Below are positions 1 through 8,499 of a stretch of 64,000 bases of DNA, one piece after another. The DNA comes from Roseivirga sp. (GTDB lineage: Bacteria; Bacteroidota; Bacteroidia; Cytophagales; Cyclobacteriaceae). Below the pieces are notes generated by a model. The model made no database searches, was not told where the DNA came from, and worked only from the letters and a program-made list of their open reading frames with translations. Positions within the stretch are counted from its first letter, which is position 1. Each line of letters opens with the position of its first letter. The stretch lies in the NCBI GenBank assembly GCA_029262895.1, contig JAJCYM010000019.1:62001-126000 (forward strand). Direction: 5' to 3'. The position numbers and the translations under genes were made by a program.

Positions 1-1568
1 CTGGTGGCACGAGCAATGTCTACTATGTTAATCTTTTTGCAGTCATCGGCATCTTGGTGTTGGTGATTGCCTGTATCAATTATATGAATCTGGCTACCGC
101 CAAATACTCCTCTCGCCTAAAAGAAATTGGGGTAAGAAAGGTAATGGGTGCTGGCAAGCGAAATATAACCTACCAGTTTCTTACCGAATCCACCTTTTAT
201 GCCCTTATAGCTCTGATATTGGGCTATGGTATTGCCTTGTTGACCTTACCATCTGTGAACGGATTTTCGGGTAAAAACCTGTCTTTGAACCCACTTGAAA
301 ATGGTGTGTTGCTTGTGTCCATTGTTGGTCTTGTCCTCTTTGTAGGTTTGGTTGCAGGAAGTTACCCCGCTGTATTTATGTCGAGGCTTAATGTGGTAAA
401 TGCACTTAAGGGTGGGAAATCTAAATTGGGCAGTAAATCCTTGTTTCGTACTGTCCTGGTCGTGTTTCAGTTTGCCGTTACCACCGCACTAATTACTAGT
501 GTTGTGGTTGTAGAGCGGCAAATTAATTTTCTTCATACAAAAGATCCGGGCTTTGACCGAGAGTTGCTGGTGAACTATCCTTTGACACCGAAAATGTACG
601 AGCAATTAGATGTGGTGAAAAACGAACTGCTGTCCAACCCGAACATTATTGCGGCAGCGGCATCAACCCGAATCCCTACCACCCGACTAGGCGATGCCGG
701 TGGAGCTAAAACATTTCATGAAGGGGCAGGAAAAGTGGTGGATTTCAGACTGCCGTTTATTCGAATTGATGAAGATTTTCTTTCTGTTTATGATATTGAG
801 TTGATTGCTGGTGAAGGATTTGCAGAACCCCTTTCTGATAGCACACAACGGTTTATACTCAATGCCACAGCAGTAAAACAGTTGGGGTGGCAAAGTCCCG
901 AGGAGGCCATTGGCCAAAAGATAGAATACGCCTGGTTTATAGGCTTTGTGACAGGTGTAGTTCAGGACTTCAACTTTGAGTCAATGCATGCGGCCATTCA
1001 ACCTATGATCATGATGAATGACTCACGCTTCAAGCGACAGATTTCGATAAAAATTAGCGGTTCCAATACCCCCGCAACCATCAATTTTATGGAGGAGCAA
1101 TTCAAACGGTATAATCCCGATCGTGATTTCAGCCCGGCATTTCTGGATGAGTTGTTTGGTGCACAATATCAAGGAGAGCAAAAGCTAAGTCAAATTTCAA
1201 AGCTCTTTTCCCTGATAGCCATAGTGATAGCCTGTATGGGCTTATTGGGGCTCGTTTCATACACTATGGAACAGCGGTCAAAGGAACTTAGCGTCAGAAA
1301 GGTGCTTGGAGCCTCGGTAAACAGCATCCTGTTTATGGTGAACAAAGGCTATGCAGGAATGATTTTTATTGCCTTTCTGATTTCCATACCCGTTGCATTT
1401 TACTTTTTGAATGATTGGCTTGAGTCTTTCGCCTATCATATAAATATCGGAGTTGGGCTTATCGCATTTTCCGGTTTACTGGCATTGGTGATTGCCGTGA
1501 TTACTATATGTACACAGGCGCTAAGGGCAGCACTTTCAAATCCGATTGACTCTTTGAGAAGTGAGTAA
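1..1568 (+). CDS. FtsX/MacB-type ABC transporter permease, 5'-truncated by window edge
   Basis: C-terminal part of an inner-membrane permease of the MacB/FtsX family. The frame is open from base 3 with no start codon, so the gene begins upstream. A membrane segment running into the motif VIACINYMNLATAK is followed by KEIGVRKVMGA, the first FtsX core. A periplasmic loop follows (about residues 150-380 of the visible part), then a second core with LGLVSYTMEQRSKELSVRK and three more membrane helices. The end NPIDSLRSE is the usual family terminus. No ATPase is encoded nearby. The last 8 bases overlap the start of the next permease, implying translational coupling. Family assignment is secure; the substrate is unknown. 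Confidence 0.9.
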   Translation, partial: GGTSNVYYVNLFAVIGILVLVIACINYMNLATAKYSSRLKEIGVRKVMGAGKRNITYQFLTESTFYALIALILGYGIALLTLPSVNGFSGKNLSLNPLENGVLLVSIVGLVLFVGLVAGSYPAVFMSRLNVVNALKGGKSKLGSKSLFRTVLVVFQFAVTTALITSVVVVERQINFLHTKDPGFDRELLVNYPLTPKMYEQLDVVKNELLSNPNIIAAAASTRIPTTRLGDAGGAKTFHEGAGKVVDFRLPFIRIDEDFLSVYDIELIAGEGFAEPLSDSTQRFILNATAVKQLGWQSPEEAIGQKIEYAWFIGFVTGVVQDFNFESMHAAIQPMIMMNDSRFKRQISIKISGSNTPATINFMEEQFKRYNPDRDFSPAFLDELFGAQYQGEQKLSQISKLFSLIAIVIACMGLLGLVSYTMEQRSKELSVRKVLGASVNSILFMVNKGYAGMIFIAFLISIPVAFYFLNDWLESFAYHINIGVGLIAFSGLLALVIAVITICTQALRAALSNPIDSLRSE

Positions 1569-4203
1569 ATCAACACCACCAAAATGGGCTGATAAGCTGC
1601 TTGAATGGTTTTGCTCCGATCGGCAAATCGAAATTCTCCAAGGAGATTTGCACGAACTCTATGAATGGAGGACTAAAACTAAGGGGCAAGTTGCTGCCCG
1701 ATTGCTCTATGTCAAAGACGTGTTTGATATGCTACGCCCATTCGCATTGAAAAAAAGAAGGTCATCAAAAAAGATAAATGGATTAGATATGTTTAGAAGT
1801 AATCTCAAAATATCCTTTCGCTCTTTAATGAAACAGGGCACCAATTCGCTGATTAACATAAGTGGCCTTTCACTGGGCATAATGGTCTGCCTTTTAATAG
1901 GAACCTATATCAAGCATGAACTCAACTACGATAAATTCCCTGTTGACAAAGATCGAATTTATCGCGTGACTTCACATTGGGCCGATTTTGCTCCACGCGC
2001 CAAAACCTCTCTACCAGTGGCCCCAGCTTTGAAAGAAGATATTCCCATGATTGATGAGTCAGTACGGTTTATGCGCGTATTGACTAATGATAACTCAGGA
2101 ATTCCAATACGGTATAAGAACCGGAAATTTGCCGAAACAGGATTCGTAAGTGTTGATAAGGAATTTATTGACATGTTTAGTATAGAATTAGTCATGGGCG
2201 ACCGACAGACGGCACTGGATGATAAAAGCAAGGTGTTGATTTCGGAAGAAATGGCGCGCAAGTATTTTGGAGATCAGAATCCAATGGGAGAAATTCTGCG
2301 CGCAGAAGAGAAATTTGACTTGATTGTGAGCGGAGTCTTCAAAAGTGTCAATGATCAATCTCATTTCTATTTTGACTTCATATCCCCGCTTACTTACATG
2401 TCAGAAGGCAAATGGGGATCATATACATTTACCCAGAATTGGACCACGACCTTCGGATGGACCTATATTATGCTTAAGGAATCCGCAAGCATCGAATCGG
2501 TCGAAGCACTCTTTCCAGATTTTATTGAACGGAGATACCCCGAAAATTTTGGCGATCAATATGGTGGCTTTGATTTAGACCTTCAGCCACTGGCAGACAT
2601 ACATTTAAAATCGTCTCTGGTTGAGGAAATTCAAAGAAATGGTGAGTTCAGGCTACTCGTTCAAATGGTGGTCATTGCCTTGATAATACTCGCGGTGGCC
2701 GCCATTAATTTCATCAATTTGTCTACTGCTCGATCAATTCTACGGGCGAAGGAAGTAGGGGTCAGAAAAGCCATGGGCGCACTAAGAGGTCAATTGATAA
2801 GGCAATTTTTAACGGAATCTTTCTTAATCACCGCGATTGCATTTATTGTTGCTTTGGGGCTCGTTGCACTGCTTCTGCCTCAGTTTAATTTGCTGATGCA
2901 AAAACAATTTGTACTGGATGTGAACCTGTTGCTTGACTTTTTGGTCTTTGGGTCAATACTGGTCACGATCTTGGCCTTTTTTGCCGGACTTTATCCGGCC
3001 TTTGTCCTTTCAGGTTTTCAACCAATTAAGGTATTGAAATCAAGTTTATCAGTTGGAGGAAAAGGAGTCGGACTTAGAAAAATATTTACCACTATTCAGT
3101 TTGCCACAAGCATCGTATTCCTCATTGGCTTATATATAATTTATGACCAACTCAGTTTTATTAAGACCAAAGAGATTGGTATGGATACATCACAGGTATT
3201 GATTATCAACCGGCAGCCAAGATCGATCGAAAATGATTTGATAATTGATGCTCTGAAGCAAATTCCGGCTGTGGAAGATGTTACTGCTGCGGCAGGAAGT
3301 TTGCCTGGACATGCTTATACTACCTGGAGTTATCACCCAGAAGGTTTTCCTCGTGAGAGAAAATCGATTTACACAATGTGGGGATATAATGACATAGCCG
3401 AAACCTTTGATTTTGAAGTCTTAGCTGGAAATGATTTCTCCAATATACATGACCGGGATAGCATGAACTCGATGATCCTAAATGAGAGTGCTGTCAAAGA
3501 TTTAGGTTGGACAAATGAAACTGCCATTGGCAAGTCGTTTGGTGAATTCGATTGGAGAAAAGATACGATTACGGTAGGTAAGGTGGTTGGCGTAGTCAAG
3601 GACTTTCATTTTGAGTCATTTCATGAATCTATTAAGCCGGTAGTGATGCTTTATACCAACAATGATTTTGGCAACTTGGTTGTCAGATTGAATCGATTCG
3701 ATGGGGCTGAAACAGTAGCGGGCTTGGAGAAGGTTTGGAATGAGCTTTTGCCAGAACTTCCGTTTACGGTCACCTTTCTGGATGACAAAGTTCAAGCGAT
3801 GTACGCAGATGAAGAGCGCTTGCGCAAGAGTATCAACTACTTCGCTGTGATTGCAATCTTCACCTCCGGCCTTGGCCTTCTAGGCTTGGTTTCATTCGTA
3901 TTGATCCAGAGATCCAAAGAGATAGGTATTCGTAAGGTATTGGGCGCCAGGATAACCGCATTGGTTGGCACATTATCAAGTGACTTTGTGAAGTTGATTG
4001 CTGTTGCCTTTATAATAGCGGCTCCCGTAGGTTATTATCTGATGGATCAGTGGCTATCTTCTTTTGCCTTCCGTGTGGATATTGGTATTGTGCCATTTGT
4101 CTTTTCACTGACAGTTCTAGTAATGATTTGCGCGTTGACAGTAGGATATAAGTCGTTTAGGGCCACTTCCGTAAATCCAGCCGAAATTTTGCGGGAAGAG
4201 TAG
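1561..4203 (+). CDS. ABC transporter permease with N-terminal prefix domain
   Basis: 880-residue MacB/FtsX-type permease starting at a GTG that overlaps the preceding stop by 8 bases. Residues about 1-75 form the small soluble prefix seen in Bacteroidetes orphan permeases (PPKWADKLLEWFC, then QGDLHELYEWR). TM1 lies near residues 95-115, a MacB-like periplasmic domain extends to about 360, and the first FtsX core contains INFINLSTARSILRAKEVG. A second periplasmic domain and a second FtsX core (GLVSFVLIQRSKEIGIRK) follow. The GTG start is chosen because it gives the full prefix and the same 8-base overlap as the 11146 gene. No ATP-binding partner is present; it may recruit one encoded elsewhere or work as a regulator-like membrane protein. 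Confidence 0.9.
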   Translation: MSKSTPPKWADKLLEWFCSDRQIEILQGDLHELYEWRTKTKGQVAARLLYVKDVFDMLRPFALKKRRSSKKINGLDMFRSNLKISFRSLMKQGTNSLINISGLSLGIMVCLLIGTYIKHELNYDKFPVDKDRIYRVTSHWADFAPRAKTSLPVAPALKEDIPMIDESVRFMRVLTNDNSGIPIRYKNRKFAETGFVSVDKEFIDMFSIELVMGDRQTALDDKSKVLISEEMARKYFGDQNPMGEILRAEEKFDLIVSGVFKSVNDQSHFYFDFISPLTYMSEGKWGSYTFTQNWTTTFGWTYIMLKESASIESVEALFPDFIERRYPENFGDQYGGFDLDLQPLADIHLKSSLVEEIQRNGEFRLLVQMVVIALIILAVAAINFINLSTARSILRAKEVGVRKAMGALRGQLIRQFLTESFLITAIAFIVALGLVALLLPQFNLLMQKQFVLDVNLLLDFLVFGSILVTILAFFAGLYPAFVLSGFQPIKVLKSSLSVGGKGVGLRKIFTTIQFATSIVFLIGLYIIYDQLSFIKTKEIGMDTSQVLIINRQPRSIENDLIIDALKQIPAVEDVTAAAGSLPGHAYTTWSYHPEGFPRERKSIYTMWGYNDIAETFDFEVLAGNDFSNIHDRDSMNSMILNESAVKDLGWTNETAIGKSFGEFDWRKDTITVGKVVGVVKDFHFESFHESIKPVVMLYTNNDFGNLVVRLNRFDGAETVAGLEKVWNELLPELPFTVTFLDDKVQAMYADEERLRKSINYFAVIAIFTSGLGLLGLVSFVLIQRSKEIGIRKVLGARITALVGTLSSDFVKLIAVAFIIAAPVGYYLMDQWLSSFAFRVDIGIVPFVFSLTVLVMICALTVGYKSFRATSVNPAEILREE

Positions 4204-4242
4204 TCAGAATGGCTAACTTTGAGCTTCCAAAACTTACTATTT

Positions 4243-5133
4243 ATGAAATTTGGAAGTGTTACCAATCCGGAACTAATAGACTATACTTTACCCACTGATC
4301 ACCCCGACACTTCCCGGGTATTAAAGGCTTCGGGCTTTTCTGGAAAACCGAATATTTATGTCGGCTGTGCCAAATGGAACCGAACGGATTTGAAGGGGTT
4401 CTACCCCCGAGGGACTAAGGATGAATTGAGCTACTATGCTACACAATTCAATAGCATAGAATTGAATGCTACATTCTATAACTTTTACAGCACCGAGCAA
4501 TACGAAAACTGGTGCGCCAAAACACCTAGCGACTTTAAGTTCTTTCCTAAGGTCAATCAAATGATCAGCCATATGAAACGGCTGAATGATGTTGAAAATT
4601 ACACAGATGAGTTTTGCAATAGTTTGGCAGGTTTGAAAGACAAACTGGGTGTGGTTTTTCTTCAACTTCACAACAATTTTGCACCTAAGAATTGGGAGAG
4701 ACTGGAGCGATTTATTGAGAACTTCCCGAAAGGGATTCCTTTGTCAGTAGAAGTAAGACATACGGATTGGCTGAATGATCCAGATGTTTGTGATCGATTT
4801 TATGCCCTTCTCGAGAAAAATAATGTGATGAACATTATTACGGATACAGCGGGACGAAGAGATTTACTACACATGCGCCTGACCACACCATCTGTTTTTG
4901 TACGCTATGTTGGCGCTAACCATGAAAGTGACTATGATAGGCTTGATGACTGGTTTGACAGAATTAAACAGTGGTCGACAGAAGGTATTCAAGACATTTA
5001 TTTCTTTGTGCACCAAAACCTTGAAAAGGCTTCCCCATTACTTTCTGCCCATTTGATTAAGCGGTTGAATGAGGAACTTGGGTACGACCTTCACGTTCCG
5101 CAGCAGCTTCAGACACAGGTCAATATGTTTTAA
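4243..5133 (+). CDS. DUF72 (YecE-like) family protein
   Basis: 296-residue cytosolic protein of the DUF72/YecE family, predicted TIM-barrel, biochemical role not established. Supporting motifs are IYVGCAKWNRTDLKGFYP near the N-terminus, then NSIELNATFYNFYS, FKFFPKVNQMISHMKR, LGVVFLQLHNNF and LSVEVRHTDW, which follow the order seen in the family. A TTG eight codons upstream is also in frame, but the ATG at 4243 (MKFGSVTNPE) is the simpler start. The gene follows the permease by 39 bases on the same strand and may be read through from it. Function is not inferable beyond the family. Confidence 0.85.
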   Translation: MKFGSVTNPELIDYTLPTDHPDTSRVLKASGFSGKPNIYVGCAKWNRTDLKGFYPRGTKDELSYYATQFNSIELNATFYNFYSTEQYENWCAKTPSDFKFFPKVNQMISHMKRLNDVENYTDEFCNSLAGLKDKLGVVFLQLHNNFAPKNWERLERFIENFPKGIPLSVEVRHTDWLNDPDVCDRFYALLEKNNVMNIITDTAGRRDLLHMRLTTPSVFVRYVGANHESDYDRLDDWFDRIKQWSTEGIQDIYFFVHQNLEKASPLLSAHLIKRLNEELGYDLHVPQQLQTQVNMF

Positions 5134-5173
5134 TCACAAGTTGGTTAAGGATTTGGTAAGAACGCCTTTTTTG

Positions 5174-6274
5174 CTAGCCTCCAGTTAATGATTTGACTTC
5201 TTCAAAATTAATAATGTGCAATTGTTCAAGGCCATTGTATTGAACCTTGACCCTTAGGTCTTCCTCTTTTGAAAAGCCAAATCGACCATCGGCAAGAAGT
5301 GTACCGGCTTCAGGATTTTCTAGAGTATAGGTGGCAGCTTCAGCAAGTGAATACCGAATACCATTTTGGGTAGTGATGATCGGATTGATCCTTAAGAAAA
5401 AATTACCTGGTCTGGATTGACTGGGTATTACTTCGGTGTGGACTTCCATTTCAAGAGGAGTGAAATCCTGATCTTTACCAAAAAATGCGATAAAAGGATA
5501 TTGGGCCCTTTCCTTCCAAGAACCAACATCGTGAGTACCTCCCGGTATTTCATAATAAAAAGCCTCGCGTCCATATTCATATCCGGCAGCTATAAGTTTT
5601 GACTGTAATGGGACGTAGTAGTTCCATTCAGCTGTCCCTATGTCAAACCAAATCTTTAGGTCTTTGCTTTTTGAGAAATCCTCATTGAATACTTCGTAAT
5701 CCCCTACCCAGAAGGATGGAGAAAAAGCAGCGATCATTGAAAAATGGTCTGGATAGTTTACGGCTGCCCATGTTGCTTGAAGTCCTCCTAAAGAGGCCCC
5801 CATAAAAGCTCGATTGGACTTATCTGCATGTGTACTGAATTGTTTATCAATAAGAGGAATAATGTGTTCGATTACATCCGCAGTATATTCAGCGGCTAGA
5901 GGCTCCGTTAGTCCCCAGTTGACAGACATCCATGCGTCATTATAAGGCGTATAGTTTAGTGTACGATTTCCATCACTGTAAATGCCCACCACTATTATTT
6001 CTTCAATTTGGTCGGTCTCAATGAGTTGATTTAAAAGCTCATCAAGCCGCCAACCTCCTTCAAAGAGAGATTGACCATCATTAAAATAGACCACTGGGTA
6101 TTGCTTTGAGGTTGAATAGGATTCAGGGGTGAATATCTCCAGGCGATACCCCTCAACGGTAAGACTTGTTATTTGACCAGTAATTGATGGTATGGGATCC
6201 GGTTTTTGGTTAGAACAGCTCAGAAAGACCAATGCAAGTAGGGCAAGTAGAGTTTTATGATAGCGTTCCTTCAT
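5174..6274 (-). CDS. Esterase-family alpha/beta hydrolase lipoprotein
   Basis: 366-residue predicted lipoprotein: signal peptide ending in the lipobox-like VFLSC, so anchored after Cys20 or so. The body matches the enterochelin-esterase/esterase D fold: YFNDGQSLFEGG early in the domain, nucleophile elbow GASLGG (catalytic Ser), then AAFSPSFWVGDYE and a late GGTHDVGSW with the likely catalytic His. About 100 C-terminal residues look like a small beta domain. Such enzymes hydrolyse carboxylic esters, often acetylated sugars or siderophores; the substrate here is unknown. It is convergent with the DUF72 gene, with 40 bases between the stops. Confidence 0.82.
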   Translation of the reverse strand: MKERYHKTLLALLALVFLSCSNQKPDPIPSITGQITSLTVEGYRLEIFTPESYSTSKQYPVVYFNDGQSLFEGGWRLDELLNQLIETDQIEEIIVVGIYSDGNRTLNYTPYNDAWMSVNWGLTEPLAAEYTADVIEHIIPLIDKQFSTHADKSNRAFMGASLGGLQATWAAVNYPDHFSMIAAFSPSFWVGDYEVFNEDFSKSKDLKIWFDIGTAEWNYYVPLQSKLIAAGYEYGREAFYYEIPGGTHDVGSWKERAQYPFIAFFGKDQDFTPLEMEVHTEVIPSQSRPGNFFLRINPIITTQNGIRYSLAEAATYTLENPEAGTLLADGRFGFSKEEDLRVKVQYNGLEQLHIINFEEVKSLTGG

Positions 6275-6457
6275 AATTTATAAAGTACCCATGCCAAGGA
6301 AGCTTAACAAGCTGATCTGAGTGAAAGACAACCAAACGTGTATGAAGACCTACTTTTGAGAGACGAAAAATTGGCTGGCCTGGCGATATCGAGTACGGTT
6401 TTTTGGATGTGTACTTTCAAAAGCCTGAATCCTAGAGGAGGAAGACAGTGCAAAAGC

Positions 6458-7945
6458 CTATTTACTCCTCATAAAGGCCATAACAATATCCCTTACATCA
6501 TTTTTTATACCATTAAAAGTGTCAGGAGCTTGTGATTGAGACTGATAGTCGGCAATAAAGCCAAGGTTGGCTTCACCACCACCCATTACAAAATCAGGAA
6601 GTGCCAGCTTATAGGTCTTACTATTCGAGAGTTTGGCGCCTTTGATGTACCAGCCATCTGACTTTTTCTCAGCATTGGCAAGCTGCAAATAGCCACCGAT
6701 GCCTACATTGGTGACCGTGCCTGTTTCTAATATTCTTTGCACAACATCCCCTTTCAAATCCACGAGTGCTATGCCTCCGCCAAAAGGAAATGAACGAAGA
6801 ATGTCATATTCTGTGATGGTGCCTGTGAGCTGGTCATCCAACCTAATTGAACCACTATTGAAAATTGCCAGGTCTGCAGATAGAGCTACAAACAAAAAAG
6901 ATTCGGCAGTCATGATGGGATAATTGGTTGGCTTGTAGCGGATGCTACTTTCCCTACCATCCAAAGTGTCCGTGGTAGTCATTACTAATGATTCAGGAGT
7001 ATATCCCATTGTGGCCATACTTTGGTTGGAGATATTGACCCATTTGTCAACTACGGCCTTCACATCGGCATCTTCTTCAATGCCGTCATTTATATTTATC
7101 AATTCAGATTTGATCTGGACTTTTTTCGTGGATTTATTATAACTAACCCTATGGACATAAACCGTTTTGGCATTAGCGTCTGCCTTGGTCATAAGTACAT
7201 CTCCAAAGTTGAATTTCATATTGGAGTGGTCATGTCCGCCCAGAATAAGGTCAAATTCAGGTACAAAGTAAGTGGCTAGAGAATCATCCATCTCTTCTGC
7301 CAGATGGGTGATACCGATAAATATCTCGGCATCTTCTTTAACTTTTTCATAAGTAGCCTTAACTGACTCATATTTGTCCGTGTAGCTAACATAGCCGGCT
7401 TGATTGAAGGGCAGCGTTGATCCAAAGAAGGCAATATCAACCCCATTTATGCTATGTATGATATGATCTGGAAAGGGCTGCCCATCCTGAGTCCAGGGTA
7501 CGGATTGTCCATTGACTGTATGGAGTACATTGGTTGTGGTCCACTTAAATTCAGATTCCTCAATTCTTTTTAGAAGCTCATTTTCTTTAATGTCATATTC
7601 ATGATTTCCGGGTACCACATAGTCCACCCCTAAAGCATTCATGACCTCTACCATATGCCGGCCAGCAATTTTTTCATTATCATATCGCAGGGTTCCAATC
7701 AGTGATGGACTCACAAAATCTCCGGAAAGGGTAGTAATTACATTTGGATTTTCAGCGAGCAATTGCTTCCGTAATGTGGCAACACGTGCCATACCACCAA
7801 CCTTTCCTCCTTCCAATGGGGCAATTTCATAGACATCGTTCATTTGCAAGATGATGAAACTGACTTCTTCCGAATCTCTGGATTGTTCGCATGAAATTGA
7901 GAGAAGCAGAAGAAGAGAAAGAGACGCAATGGTAAGTCGTTGCAT
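6458..7945 (-). CDS. 5'-nucleotidase / metallophosphoesterase lipoprotein
   Basis: 495-residue exported lipoprotein (lipobox region LLLSISCEQ). The N-terminal metallophosphoesterase domain shows the metal motifs in order: LQMNDVYEI, SGDFVSPS, GNHEYD (about residue 117), GITHLAEEMD and LGGHDHSN. From about residue 330 it carries the 5'-nucleotidase C-terminal substrate domain, including ESFLFVALSADLAIFNSGSI and SFPFGGGIALVDL. Expected to dephosphorylate nucleotides or cyclic 2',3'-phosphodiesters at the cell envelope for phosphate and nucleoside salvage. Transcribed on the same strand as the esterase 183 bases downstream, and divergent from the PadR gene. Confidence 0.88.
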   Translation of the reverse strand: MQRLTIASLSLLLLLSISCEQSRDSEEVSFIILQMNDVYEIAPLEGGKVGGMARVATLRKQLLAENPNVITTLSGDFVSPSLIGTLRYDNEKIAGRHMVEVMNALGVDYVVPGNHEYDIKENELLKRIEESEFKWTTTNVLHTVNGQSVPWTQDGQPFPDHIIHSINGVDIAFFGSTLPFNQAGYVSYTDKYESVKATYEKVKEDAEIFIGITHLAEEMDDSLATYFVPEFDLILGGHDHSNMKFNFGDVLMTKADANAKTVYVHRVSYNKSTKKVQIKSELININDGIEEDADVKAVVDKWVNISNQSMATMGYTPESLVMTTTDTLDGRESSIRYKPTNYPIMTAESFLFVALSADLAIFNSGSIRLDDQLTGTITEYDILRSFPFGGGIALVDLKGDVVQRILETGTVTNVGIGGYLQLANAEKKSDGWYIKGAKLSNSKTYKLALPDFVMGGGEANLGFIADYQSQSQAPDTFNGIKNDVRDIVMAFMRSK

Positions 7946-8069
7946 AAAAATAGGAGCGAATAATTGGACTGAAAAGTTAAAAAATAGAATGGAGAAAGTA
8001 GCAGAATAACTTTTGGATTTTATTCAAAAGCCGATGTGACCTTTTAATCAGAAGTGCGTCTTATTAAGT

Positions 8070-8160
8070 TACTAGGCAAAAGTGAAAGAAATAGTTTGCG
8101 GTTTATGCAACCTTTTTTATTAATGCCAGTATCTCTACTAGACAAAGGTGAAACAAATAA
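8070..8160 (+). promoter_or_regulatory. Imperfect direct repeats upstream of PadR gene 1 (candidate operators)
   Basis: Two near-identical 24-base blocks lie at 8070-8093 and 8136-8159, both beginning TACTAG and containing CAAA-R-GTGAAA-S-AAATA. Only about three positions differ. The second copy ends four bases before the ATG of the PadR gene. Between them sits a weak promoter candidate (TTTG at 8095-8098, then TATTAATG at 8118-8125). The layout, one copy near -33 and one at the start of the transcript, resembles the clearer arrangement at the second PadR gene, so autoregulation is inferred. Confidence 0.5.
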
Positions 8161-8163
8161 GTT

Positions 8164-8499
8164 ATGAAAGGAACATACCTCGGTGAATTCGAAGAATTGG
8201 TTTTGTTAACTGTCGGCATTTTGCATGACGATGCTTATGGATTGGGAATCACGGATGAGCTGGAAAAACAAACCAAAAGAAATGTGACGATTAGCTCTGT
8301 GCACAAAGCCCTTGTGCGCCTGGAAGAGAAGGGCTTTTTAAAGTCGGGTATGGGCGGAGCAACGGATGCACGGGGTGGCCGCAAGAAACGACTCTACGAG
8401 CTAACTGCTTCAGGTAAGAAGCAGGTCAATGAGGCCAAAGAACTTAGAAATAATATGTGGAATGCAGTTCCAAAGGTAGTATGGCAGGGCGGAAACTAA
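8164..8499 (+). CDS. PadR-family transcriptional regulator
   Basis: 111-residue winged-helix DNA-binding protein. The PadR signature is clear: LGEFEELVLLTVGIL, then DAYGLGITDELE, the recognition region SSVHKALVRLEEKGFLKS, and the wing with GGRKKRLYELTASGKK. PadR proteins are usually dimeric repressors of adjacent membrane-transport genes and of themselves. The C-terminal dimerisation helix is short, as in the PadR-s1 subfamily. The gene overlaps the following permease by 19 bases, so the two are translationally coupled. A paralogue heads the cassette at 25359. Confidence 0.92.
   Translation: MKGTYLGEFEELVLLTVGILHDDAYGLGITDELEKQTKRNVTISSVHKALVRLEEKGFLKSGMGGATDARGGRKKRLYELTASGKKQVNEAKELRNNMWNAVPKVVWQGGN

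Noticed and set aside
4321-4671. Minus-strand open frame within the DUF72 gene
   Set aside because: Fully antisense to a conserved family; composition is a shadow of the coding strand.
6338-6535. Plus-strand open frame between the esterase and nucleotidase genes
   Set aside because: Short, overlaps the end of the nucleotidase gene, no signal or family features.
8010-8030. CTTTTG-N9-CAAAAG inverted repeat between nucleotidase and PadR genes
   Set aside because: Short AT-rich arms with no promoter element aligned; could be chance.
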